A DNA stretch of 64,000 nt from Quercus robur (taxonomy: Eukaryota > Streptophyta > Magnoliopsida > Fagales > Fagaceae): the NCBI RefSeq assembly GCF_932294415.1, contig NC_065537.1:6118349-6182348 (forward strand). Direction: 5' to 3'. A model generated the notes under the pieces. It worked only from the letters and a program-made list of their open reading frames with translations. It had not been told where the DNA came from and ran no database searches. Positions 1 through 10,880 of this stretch are shown here, piece by piece (the first letter of the stretch is position 1; every line of letters starts with the position of its first letter). The translations under genes were made by a program, and so were the position numbers.

Positions 1-423
1 TTCTTCATGTTTAGCAAAGGCTTGGGCAAAAGTACCCATTTGTTTTCGTATAGTAGATGGATCCACATCATAAAAAATTGGTAGAACCATCATCTTCATC
101 TCTTTCATGCACCTAATGATCTTTACAAGTTCATCCAAACACCATGTAGAAGATGCATAGTTTCTTGAAAGAATGACAATTGCAAACCTTGATTTTTCTA
201 TTGCTTTCATAAGCTCTGATGAAATAGATTTTCCCGTCTCAAGTTTTTCCTCGTCTCTAAAGGTGAGAATGCCCTTTTGTTTTAAGGCAACATATAGATG
301 GTCAGTAAATCTATTGCGTGTGTCCTCACCTCTAAAGCTGAGAAAGACATCGTATTTTTGTTGTGGTGTTGAAGAAGAAATTGATGACGAAGATGAGGCA
401 GATTAAGTGCTAATGGCAGCCAT
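1..423 (-). pseudogene. TNL copy 1, TIR exon (partial, runs off the left edge) with an early stop
   Basis: This is the N-terminal exon of a TIR-NB-LRR immune receptor, read on the minus strand from ATG at 421-423. TIR domains of this class cleave NAD+ and start defence signalling. Visible motifs are the start of the fold (YDVFLSFRGEDTRNRFTDHL) and the SRNYASSTWCLDEL segment, whose Glu is the expected catalytic residue. Codon 7 is TAA (403-405), where the other two copies have CAA (Gln). The frame is otherwise open to the window edge. No in-frame ATG follows until well inside the TIR fold, so translation from the normal start gives six residues. The rest of the gene lies outside the window and cannot be judged. 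It could be a pseudogene, a sequencing error or an allele using another start. Confidence 0.85.
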
Positions 424-733
424 TAGAAATATATTGGCAAATCTTGAACTACAATAAAGATTAAGAAAAAAGTACATTCAATTAAGTTTAAAAGAGAAAA
501 GTAAAAGGAAAAAAAAAATGAGAAGAAGAGAACGATTTGATGTGAAGGAATACATCCTCTATTTTCAGTCAAGTCAACAACTCTTTTTTCTTTTTTAAAC
601 AAAGTAGGCTTGCAAGTGCCCTTTACATCCAAGAATCGACCTTGCAAACTTAAAATTATATAATTGTATTTATCACTACAAAATAAACTGTGCTTTTAAT
701 AAAATTTTTCTAAGTGTTAAACCTCTTGAGCTT

Positions 734-741
734 TATATATA
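734..741 (-). promoter_or_regulatory. Putative TATA box of TNL copy 1
   Basis: On the minus strand the sequence TATATAAAG lies about 310 bp upstream of the copy 1 start codon. The same element sits at the equivalent place in copy 2. In copy 3 it is degraded. Position and conservation are the only support. Confidence 0.4.
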
Positions 742-1453
742 GGATAAACCCTTCCCCATGTCAATGCATGCTGCATGCACTCATTGTATCCTCACACCAT
801 TGACCAATCACAGCTAAAATGATGCATCCTTTTAGTTTTCTCAAAAAGAATACTTCATCTGTTCCAAATTCTTGGCCCTCTAGTAGTCCCATAAGGTTGT
901 CCTCTATTTAAAGTGAATAAATAAATTTCTCAACTTTCCCTTTATTTTACCTTTTTAATTAAAGACAATGCATTATTCTCCGTAAAAACAAAAAATACAT
1001 AGCATTAAATGTTGTTCCCTTAAAAAGTCAGATTTTTAATAGGACCTGCGGCATAGAATGGAGGTAATAGAAATTTGATCTATTTCACAATGATTCCCTA
1101 ACATGCCAACAGTTAGATGTAACATAATAATAAAAATATTAAGAGAAAAATGTTTGTAATTTAATATTTGGTATAATAGGAGAATAAGTATGGACTCATT
1201 TTTATTGTCCTGTTTGTTACATTATAGTGATCAAATAAGTAATAATAGTCACTAGAAATTTACCATGAATGGATGACATTATCTCTTACTACAAACATAC
1301 TTCTTTTATGTAAAAAAAAAAAAAAAAAAAAAAACCCAAACCGACCAGTTTTAGAGATAGCAAGGAAGTCTCAAGCTAAGAACTCATGGGTTCAGTCAGA
1401 CAGAGTCAGATCATTGGTCCGTTAATATGAATAAACATTTTAACTGTAATGAT

Positions 1454-1481
1454 TATATATATATATATATATATATATATT
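1454..1481. repeat. (AT)n microsatellite
   Basis: A pure TA/AT run. The copy 2 block has a shorter version near 9,650-9,672, so the length has changed since the duplication. Confidence 0.9.
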
Positions 1482-2595
1482 TTAAAACAAAGTAAGATTG
1501 GATGTTATTAAATTTATTTATTAAAAAAATTAAGGAAATAACGAAGACCCAAGAAAATTTTATTTCTCCGGCAAAACAAAGTAGGTATGTAAGTGGTCAT
1601 TTCTCTTTTCCCGATATTTTCTAGTAAAAACCACTAAAAATGGGATCCGAAAGAAAAGAACATTCATAGAAAGCCACTTTTTGCCATCAATTATACAATG
1701 TTTTTACCCATTCAAACTAACAACTATGCCTCTTTTTCAATTATAATTTTTATAAGTTTGGAATTTTAGTGAGTCTTTAAAAAAAAAAAAAAAAAAAAAC
1801 GCGTCCTAAAAGATATGATTACTGCACTGAAACCAAGAAAGAAGCTACTGCTACACAAACACTATTTTATTTTAGCGAAATTTTTTTTTTTTTTTTTTTT
1901 TTTTTGACAATCTCACAACCACTATAGGAGGAAAAATTCAGATATAAGACAGGAAAACACAAAAAACCCATAAATGAAATTTACTTTTCTCCCCCTTTCC
2001 ACTGTTTTCCCATAACTTAAACATAAATTGAACACAAATAAAATATAAATTTAATATAAAAAAATCAGATAATTCACAGAGAGTATTGAATAAGAGAAGA
2101 GAGAGGACCTTGAGGATGCTGATGGATCACATTGTCAAGGTCGATGAGATGAAAAGAGAGAGACAGCTAAGGAGGAAAACAGAGAATAGAAGAGAAATTG
2201 TGGAAAGTATAAAATGTTGATATAATTGTAGGAGTGAAATATTAGGTAGAAAGATATTAATATTTAAGCAAAGCTGTGAACATCACAATTACCCAACAAG
2301 TGGACTAGTAGGTGGTCCAATTACGAAACTTCTTCTTCTTATCTTAATTATTGAAGCAAACAGAACATGATAATTAAACGTGGACTATCATGTTTGGACT
2401 TTTGTGAAGGATAAATTCCAAGATGGAAATTTCTTTGTAATGAAAACTTTTTTTGCAAGTATTTGTTTAAGAACTTCTATTTGTAATCATTCATTCGGTG
2501 TAATTGAGGATGAAGACAGAAGTTTGTTGTTCACTCAACTTCACTCTACACATTTACTAATTTTGGTCAAATGTACTTTTGATTAGTCGAGCAAA

Positions 2596-2631
<36 letters not shown>

Positions 2632-2640
2632 ACAAGTTTG

Positions 2641-4547
2641 GACAAAACTCAATATTCAGTCGAGGAACAAAGCCATCAATAAGCTCACGATGAAATTAGC
2701 TAACATTTTTGCATGAAAGCTATTGGGGTCATGCAACACTTTACTTCTCCATCAATGAGCCTATAGAATTATCAAATCAAATAATTCTCTCATAATCATT
2801 TTGGCTATAGAGTTTTCAAACTAAATCAGAATTCCACCTGAAAGTATCTTTGATTTGCCACAACATGTACAAAAGCTAAGTAATTTCATTTGACATGCCT
2901 TTGCCTTTGGGGACATACAATAAAATAAAAACCCTATATACTTGGATGTCTATGAAGGTGTATTATCAATTCACTATGAAATGTATTTCATCAGGCTAAA
3001 ATGACAGAACAACAATGAAAATGTGACAAAACATAAATTTTAGACTTAATGCACCAACAACGATAACAAGTAGCGCAGGGTTTACAAATCTAAGCAGGCT
3101 ACCTTCACCAATTTTCAACCTTGTCTACGCAGTTGTTTGCCTGCATGAGTCTAATTACTAAAAAGACAAACATGTGAACTGAGTATGGATGGTTTGCCTT
3201 GGTAATGATATGAAATAAGTCAGGAAAATTTCAAGAATATCAAGAGCCCAAAGCACAAAAGTCATATGGTAAAAATTTCCATAATTAACGAGCAATGTTA
3301 TGTATAAAATGAGTTTAAACTGTTCATATTATAGATGTGTCACTTTTAAGTGAGATTCAAATATTATTAAGATCTCACCCATGCCTTTGCACAAGCGTCA
3401 CATGTGATGATGGGGTGTAAGACGTTTTCCTAACATTGGAAAACAATGGAAGCACATGGCTAAGGCCACTTTGGAACAATAAGTGTTCAATACTATCTAT
3501 TATTCATAGTATTTGTCAATTTCCATTAGTGACATTGCTACCTTTTTGAACTTCTTCTTCAATCGCAATTATTAATTCATGGTGCGTGTCTCTTGCATCT
3601 TCACCATTTGTTGATGAAAGTTAGTGACATTATTAACTTTACGAATTTTTTCCTCAATCACAATCATAAATTCATGGAATTCTACTTTATTCATTTTAAA
3701 AAACCTGTCATGCAAACAAAATGAGGCTGCGCTTGTGGATTTCTAAAATGAGGACAGGGAAGGCAGTGATGAGGGTGGGGAGGGATTCAGAGGTTGCATA
3801 CTCTACAGATCAAAGTACTAGAATCCTTAGATTTGGGAAACTAGAAGCAGAAAGAGGGTTGAGAAAAATTATTACCTACCAAACTCAAAGACACCAACAT
3901 TGTAGAAAAGAAGAGACAGAAAGGCAGCCCCACCAAAGGTTAGACCGAGCTTTACCAAAACATGTGGAATTGTGGTGCGGACCATGTGTAAATGCAGAAG
4001 GGAAGATATTGGAAACGGCATAGTGAAGAGTCCAAATTCTGGACATTATATTCACATAGCTAAGATTTTGATCCTTCCACCCAAAGTATGGGCCCAAGTC
4101 AAGAATGGGGACAAGAGTTCACCCACCCGCTTGACAGAACACTTGGGTTAGTATCACTGAGGGCATTTTTTCAAGCAAAGGAGAGGAAACTCTGCAAGAC
4201 CTCACTCTCAAATTTCTCTGCCTCTCTCTCCTCTCCACACATTTTGCTACTGATTCCAAGCTCTGACTCAGTGTGTGTGTGTGTGTTTCACTTTGTGGAG
4301 TTTCTATGCTTAAACAGAAGAAAACAACAATAAACCAGTACAAAAAGAAGCTTTTTGTTGCATATCTTTGTTTGTTCTAGTCAAATTGCTAGGAGTCTCA
4401 TTGACAACTCTAATCAAATATATGGTGGGCAATCCATTAATATTTGTACACATGAAAAAGAAGAAAGACAGTGACTTACAGAGAAAAAAGTTGATTAACC
4501 TTCAATCACCTAGCTCTTCAGCACTTTCCTTGTTCTCACTTGATTCC
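2641..4547. other. Downstream flank of TNL copy 2, no gene seen
   Basis: Sequence 3' of the copy 2 TNL. From about 2,795 it matches 30,466-31,730, the region 3' of copy 3, so the duplicated block includes the downstream flank. A stretch of about 665 bp (3,421-4,086) is present here and missing at the matching point in copy 3, near 31,262. Open frames such as 3,721-4,023 show no recognisable domain and are probably chance. Confidence 0.6.
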
Positions 4548-7500
4548 TCACAGTTCCTCACCCATAAATTTCGTGACTCTTTCAATCCTTTTTGGGTGAG
4601 GTTCGTAATTAGAGCTTCCAGCCCCATCACGAGTTCGCTTGGCTTTGTAACCTTCTGCTGCCGCCGCCGTCGAAATGTCGAAAATAAGATCTTCACTGTC
4701 TTGCTTGTATACCATTCGCAACCCGCACTTCTTTACCATTAATGGGACCTTCGAAGATGCACCGGATTTAATTTTAATTCCAATTTGACTGAATCCATTT
4801 GCATCGCATTCGCACAATGATTTCTTCATAGGATTGAAATAAAGTAGCCAAGTGTGATCCAATAAAGGAACAAGGTCGGTCGTGAGTGGTGCACTATTCG
4901 TTTGTTCTCCGTTGACTCTCAACCAACAGGCAAGTCTCCCTTCTTTGAGGATTTGGCGATGTGGATGAGAACAAAATACAGCGCAAACAGCAATCCCGAT
5001 CCACTCATTACACAAAAGAGAATTAGGTTCTTGAATACTAACCTCATCCCCAATACTTTGATGCGTAAACCACTTTGGAATTTCACTTCCAGGGATAATA
5101 CTATCATAGAAGCAGTGACGGACTGGACTAGGGATTGAGTGCAATCCATTGTCAATGAAGCCTTGATTCTCAGCCAATTTACTGCAATTTGTAAGGTAGA
5201 GGGAACGCCCAAATGAAAAATTTGGTGGAAAATGTAGCGTTTCTAGTGAGGTACAACCCTTTCCCCAAATATAATAAATATTTAATGGAAGCTTTGGCCA
5301 TGATAGAAGACTCGTACAATTGTTCACCTCCAACCAAAACAGCCTAGATAGTTGAGCGATGTTTTCCGGAAGGCAACTAAAATTATTGCCGCTTAGATAT
5401 AAATATTCTAAAGAGAATAAGCGACAAATATCATTGGGGATTGCATTGAGATTGCAATAACTTAGATTCAGACTGGTCAAAGAACACAAGCCCCATAAAG
5501 AAGTCTTTAACAAGCCCATGCGATTGGGACTTCTCGGCTTAAATCCACCCAAAGCTAGTGTTTTAAGAGTTTGAAAAAGAGTATTGGAATAAGCCATAAG
5601 TCCTGTGACAGTTCCACTCACATCAACCTCTTCTACCCTTTTCTTAGTCACCAAGTTTTCCAGTAGTTTTGAGCATCCAGAAAGATTGAGATCTTCGAGC
5701 CACTTCATATTTAAAAAGGTGCTAGGAAGAGACATTAGATTTTTGCAATCTTTTAAATCCAATGAAGCAAGGCCAGTCAAATTCCCAATTGATGCGGGTA
5801 ATTTTGTAATAGCAGTGCCATCTAAGTAAAGCTTTGATACATTTTTCATATTTTCTCCAAACTCCGGAATTCTTTTTAAATTTGGGCAACCAGAAAGAAT
5901 AAGGATCTCAAGAAACTCCATTTCAAACTTGCTTGGAAGACTTCTGAGGTTTTTGCAATCTTTTAGATTAAGAAAAGTGAGTTTTTGATGAACTCCAATT
6001 GATGGGTGCAAGGAACGTAAATTTATACAACCTTCAAGATCCAATTTTTCAAGATTTGGGATTTCGTTGAAGTCAGGAGTTTCAATCAATTTTAGTGATT
6101 TCTTCAATTTGATGAACTTCAAACTATCAAAAGACTGTAAAAATCCAAAAAGGAAAAAAAAAAAAAATTAGCTTCTACAAAATCATTCGATTTAATGAAA
6201 ACTTAAAATTAAAGTTGTATAAGGTACATAAATTACCTTTTGTTGGAAACTTGGTGGAAAATATTTTGAAGGGTATTCACTCCAATCAAGAAATCTCAAG
6301 GCATTAGGAAGATATTTGGGCTCATGTAAAAGGTGAACATCATCAATTATGAGCAATTTAAGATCATAGGCCTCTGAAAAGGATTCAGGATTCCAATATA
6401 CCTCTTTTTGTTTATGCAATGCCTCTTTTTGTTTATGCAACTTTAAGACTATGCCTTGAATTGCTTTTGTTCCCTAGTAATCATGAAGAGAACAAATTAG
6501 TGAATTGCAAAATGTAAGATTACTAAAGCTACTCTAAGTTTACTCTTTTAAATCTTAGGTACAAATACAATACCTTAGATGCAGTTCATTAGGTTTCCCA
6601 ATAAAATTCGAACTCATAGTTGAATTTAATTTAATCATCCTTGAAAATGATAACATTGTATTTTATTGGTCAATCCAAGCAAGCGAGTGAATTTCATTTG
6701 GGAAACTAATATATTGAACCTAAAGTATTGTATCGAAGTTTTCACCTTGAATAATATAATAGGATACATGATCTAGTTTTCTAAATAACTACTTACCATA
6801 TTTTTTGTCAATACATCGTTAATGTCCTTAAACAGCCACAATTTGCCACGTTTTCCAGGCTCTTTAGGACACTCTTCATAAACTATGTTCTTGCCCATTT
6901 CTTGAAGCAAATCATGCATCCACAAGGTATATTCATTAAATTTAACAAGAGATTTATCAAAAAGAACCCCCAATCCAACATCTGGAAAAAGGTCAAGATA
7001 ATTTAGTATTTCTACTACATCATTTTTCCCCTCATGATTAAAGAAACAAGCAATATTTAGAAATATTTCCTTCTCTGTTTCATGTAGTCCTTCAAAACTT
7101 ATTCTAAGTACTTGGAGAATATCTTTTTCAGGAAACTGTTTTAGTCTATTTAATGTACTTTCCCATTGATGGATACTTCTACCAAACAAAAAAGAACCCA
7201 AAATCTCAATAGCTAAAGGAAGCCCACAAGCATAATTTACAAAGTGTTTGGAAAGCTTTAGATAATCTTCAGGAGGATGCTCTTTTTTAAATGCTTTCAA
7301 ACTCAAAAGATGAAGAGATTCATCTTCAGTCAATCCTTCAGCCTCATATATTTCATTAACTCCAATGATATGTAGCAAATGCTTATCTCTTGTTGTTATA
7401 ATAACTCTACTTCCTAAACCAAACCAAGTATGATTCTCTGCTAACTTGTTTAATTGGTCTAATTGATCTACATCATCAAGAACAAGAAGAATTCTTTTAT

Positions 7501-8625
7501 GACGCAACCTATTCTTGATCACAAAAACTCCATCATTAACATCTTGTACACTGATATTTTCATTCAAAATTTGAAGAATAAGTTGCTGTTGTAATTGTAC
7601 TAAACCATCTTTTTCAAAAACTCCCCTAACATTAGCAAGAAAACAACCACCTTCAAACTTATTTGAAAACATACGAAAAACAACTCTTGCAAGAGTTGTT
7701 TTACCTATTCCTCCCATCCCCCAAATTCCTATAATGCGAACATCATTTGACCCTATATCCAAATATGACTCCAATTTCTCCCTTCTAGAAATTATTCCTA
7801 CTAGGTTTTTGATATTTTCTGAGAATGAATAACCTAATTTATGCCATAATTCTCCCACAATCTTTTGTATAATTTGTGACTCAGGCCTGCAACGAAGAAA
7901 GAACAATACGTGATTAGTGTGAACCAAAATAAATACGTTAAAAAATTGAGAAAATTTAATATTTTATTATTTTGATTGAAAATTAATTGGCTCAAGACAA
8001 ACTTGAAAAAGCTACAAACATGTATTTAGGCCTACATAAGGTTCAAAAAACCGCTATATATGAGGTGAGTGTTATGTGATGATTTGAAAGAAAGAAATGT
8101 CAAATTGGATTACCTATCTTGTACATGCCATCCTTTGAGATTGGCCACTTCTGTCAAAGCAGTTCTCCATGCTTGCACCTTCTCTATGCGGTCCTTGAAA
8201 CGTTCTTCATGTTTATCAAAGGCTTGGGCAAAACTACCCATTTGTTTTCGTATAGTAGATGGATCCACATCATAAAAAATTGGTAGAACCATCATTTTTA
8301 TCTCTTTCATGCACCTAATGATCTTTACAATTTCATCCAAACACCATGTAGAAGATGCATAGTTTCTTGAAAGAATGACAATTGCAGACCTTGATTCTTC
8401 TATTGCTTTCAAAAGCTCTGATGAAATAGATTTTCCTGTCTCAAGTTTTTCCTCGTCTCTAAAGGTGAAAATGCCCTTTTGTTTTAAGGCAACATATAGA
8501 TGGTCAATAAATCTATTGCGTGTGTCCTCACCTCTAAAGCTGAGAAAGACATCGTATTTCCATTCTGGTGTTGAAGAAGAAACTGATGATGAAGATGAGG
8601 TAGTTTGAGTGCTAATGGCAACCAT
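4548..8625 (-). CDS. TIR-NB-LRR (TNL) immune receptor, intact copy 2
   Basis: Intracellular NLR receptor of the TNL class. Four exons are inferred on the minus strand: 8,114-8,625 (TIR), 6,797-7,886 (NB-ARC), 6,237-6,473 (linker/first LRR) and 4,548-6,134 (LRRs plus C-JID). All junctions are GT/AG and the phases join to 1,141 residues. Motifs: TIR YDVFLSFRGEDTRNRF and NYASSTWCLDE with the catalytic Glu; P-loop GIWGMGGIGKTTLA; kinase-2 ILLVLDDVD; RNBS-B GSRVIITTRD; GLPLA; FLNIACFF; MHD as WMHDLLQEMG; LRRs with repeated LxxLxLxxCxNL; and the post-LRR start PGSEIPKWF. Relative to copy 3, exon 3 has a 21-bp duplication and the C-terminus is shortened by a deletion/frameshift ending in TGA at 4,548-4,550. 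No disabling change is seen. The pathogen effector recognised cannot be inferred. Confidence 0.9.
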
Positions 8626-8801
8626 TAGAAACTTATTGGCAAATCTTGAACTACAATAAAGATTAAGAAAAAAGTATATTTAATTAAGTTTAAAAGAGAA
8701 ATTAAAAGGAAAAAAATGAGAAGAAGAGAACGATTTGTTGTGGAGGAATACTTTTCAGTCAAGTCAACAACTCTTTTTTCTTTTTTAAACAAATTAGGCA
8801 T
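8625..8801 (-). other. 58-codon upstream ORF whose stop overlaps the TNL start codon
   Basis: On the minus strand an ATG at 8,799-8,801 opens a 58-codon frame with a hydrophobic, Leu/Ile/Phe-rich second half. Its TAA (8,625-8,627) shares one base with the TNL ATG (8,623-8,625), giving TAATG. The frame lies between the putative TATA box and the TNL start. Copy 1 has lost the ATG (AAG instead), and copy 3 has a one-base length change in a T run that shifts the frame. A regulatory role is possible but unproven. Confidence 0.35.
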
Positions 8802-10880
8802 GCAAGTGCCCTTTACATCCAAGAATCGACCTTGCAAACTTAAAATTATATAATTGTATTTATCACTACAAAATAAACTCTGTGCTTTTAATAATTTTTT
8901 TTTTAAGTGTCAAACCTCTTGATCTTTATATATAGGATAAACCCTTCCTCATGTCAATGCATTCCGCATGCACTCATTGTATCCTCACACCATTGATCAA
9001 TCACAGCTAAAATGATGCATCCTTTTAGTTTTCCCAAAAGAATACTTCATCTGTTCCAAATTCTTGGCCCTTTAGTAGTCCCATAAGGTTGTCCTCTATT
9101 TAAAGTGAATAAATAAATTTCTCAACTTTCCCTTAATTTTAGCTTTTTAATTAAAGACAATGCATTATTCTCTGTAAAAACAAAAAATACATAGCATTAA
9201 ATGTTGTTCCCTTAAAAAAGTCAGATTTTTTAATAGGACTAGTGGCATAGAATGGAGGTAATAGAAATTTGATCCATTTCACAATGATTCCCTAACATGC
9301 CAACAGTTAGATGTGACATAATAATAATAATAATATTAAGAGAAAAACGTTTGTAATTTAATATTTGGTATAAGAGGAGAATAAGTATGGACTCATTTTT
9401 ATTGTGTCGTTTGTTACATTATAGTGATCAAATAAGTAATAACAATCACTAGAGATTTACCATGAATGGATGACATTGTCTCTTACTACAAACATACTTC
9501 TTTTATGGAAAAAAAGAAAAAGAAAAAGAAACCAAACTGAGCAGTTTTAGAGATAGCATGGAAGTCTCAAGCTAAGAACTCATGGGTTCAGTCAGACAGA
9601 GTCAGATCATTGGTTCATTAATATGAATAAACATTTTAACTGTAATGATTATATATATATATATATATATATGTTATGGGTCAAGTCAACAAATTTTTTT
9701 ATTTTTAAAAACTCAAAACTCAAAAGTAAGATTGGATGTTATTAAATTTATTTACTAAAAAAATTAAGAAAATAACGAAGACCCAAGAAAATTTTTATTT
9801 TTTCGACAAAACAAAGTAGGTATGCAAATGGTCATTTCTCTTTTCCCGACATTTTCTAGGAAAAACCACTAAAAATGAGATCTGAAAGAAAAAAACATTT
9901 ATAGAAAGCCACTTTTTGCCATCAATTATACAATGTTTTTACCAATTCAAACTAACAACTATGCCTCTTTTTCAATTATAATTTTTATAAGTTCGGAATT
10001 TTAGTGAGTCTTTAAAAAAGAAAAAAAAAACCTGCGTCCTAAAAGTTATGATTACTGCACTAAAACCAAGAAAGAAGCTATTGCTACACAAACACTATTT
10101 AATTTTAGCGAAACATTTTTTTTTTTTTTTTGACAATCTCACAACTACTACAGGAGGAAAAATTTAGATATAAGACAGGAAAACACAAAAAACCCAGAAA
10201 TAAATTTACTTTTCTCCCCCTTTCCACTGTTTTCCCATCACTTAAATAGAAATTGAACACAAATCAAATATAAATTTAATATAAAAAAAAAAATCAGAGA
10301 ATTCACAGAGAGTATTGAATAAGAGAAGAGAGAGGACCTTGAGGATGCTGATGGATCACGTTGTCAAGGTCAATGAGTTGAAGAGAGGAGAGACAGTCAG
10401 CTAAAGAGGAAAACAAAGAATAGAAGAGAAATTGTGGAGAGTATAAAATGTTGATATAATTGTAGGAGTGGAGTATTAGGTAGAAATATATTATTATTTA
10501 AGCAAAGCTGTGAACATGACAATTATTCAACAAGTGGACTAGTAGGTGGTCCAATTACGAAACTTCTTCTTCTTATCTTAATTATTGATGCAAAGCAGAA
10601 CATGATAATTAAACTTGGACTATCATGTTTGGACTTTTGTGAGGACTAAATTCCAAGATGGAAATTTCCTTGTAATGAAAAGTTCTGTTGCAAGTATTTG
10701 TTTAAGAACTTTTATTTGTAATCGTTCTTTCGGTGTAATTGAGGATGAAGACAAAAGTTTGTTGTTAACTCAACTTCACTGTAAACATTTACAAATTTTG
10801 GTCAAATGCACTTATGATTAGTCTAGCGAATATAAGAAGATATTTACAAGTTTGGACAAAACTTAATATTCAGTCGAGGA
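8802..10880 (-). repeat. TNL upstream flank, block copy 2
   Basis: Aligns with 600-2,640 at about 8.2 kb spacing, with small indels in A/T tracts. Together with the two start codons it defines a tandem duplication with a unit of about 8.2 kb. No gene is visible. The Helitron target site that is occupied in copy 3 is empty here, between 9,432 and 9,433. Confidence 0.8.
8927..8934 (-). promoter_or_regulatory. Putative TATA box of TNL copy 2
   Basis: TATATATAAAG on the minus strand, about 300 bp upstream of the TNL start. This would give a 5' leader of roughly 270 nt. It is conserved in copy 1. Confidence 0.45.

Larger units (their letters stand above)
424..2640 (-). repeat. TNL upstream flank, block copy 1
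   Basis: This is the 5' flank of TNL copy 1. It aligns almost continuously with 8,626-10,870 (copy 2), and with 36,041-36,768 plus 40,277 onward (copy 3). Differences are mainly length changes in A/T runs. It holds poly-A and poly-T tracts (about 1,311-1,334, 1,780-1,799, 1,880-1,905 and 2,599-2,629) and no gene. Shorter, more diverged pieces occur across 15-23 kb, 40-46 kb and 51-52 kb, so it has spread as a local dispersed repeat. Confidence 0.8.

Noticed and set aside
173..406. Plus-strand ORF across the TIR exon, also at 8,375-8,608 and 35,790-36,023
   Set aside because: It is the antisense shadow of the conserved TIR exon; conservation is explained by the real gene on the other strand.
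423..647. 74-codon frame upstream of TNL copy 1
   Set aside because: No ATG: it starts at TTG, and the ATG used by the copy 2 uORF is AAG here.
3721..4023. 100-codon plus-strand ORF
   Set aside because: Basic, low-complexity-like composition, no domain, overlapped by an antisense frame, and inside a segment missing from the paralogous flank.
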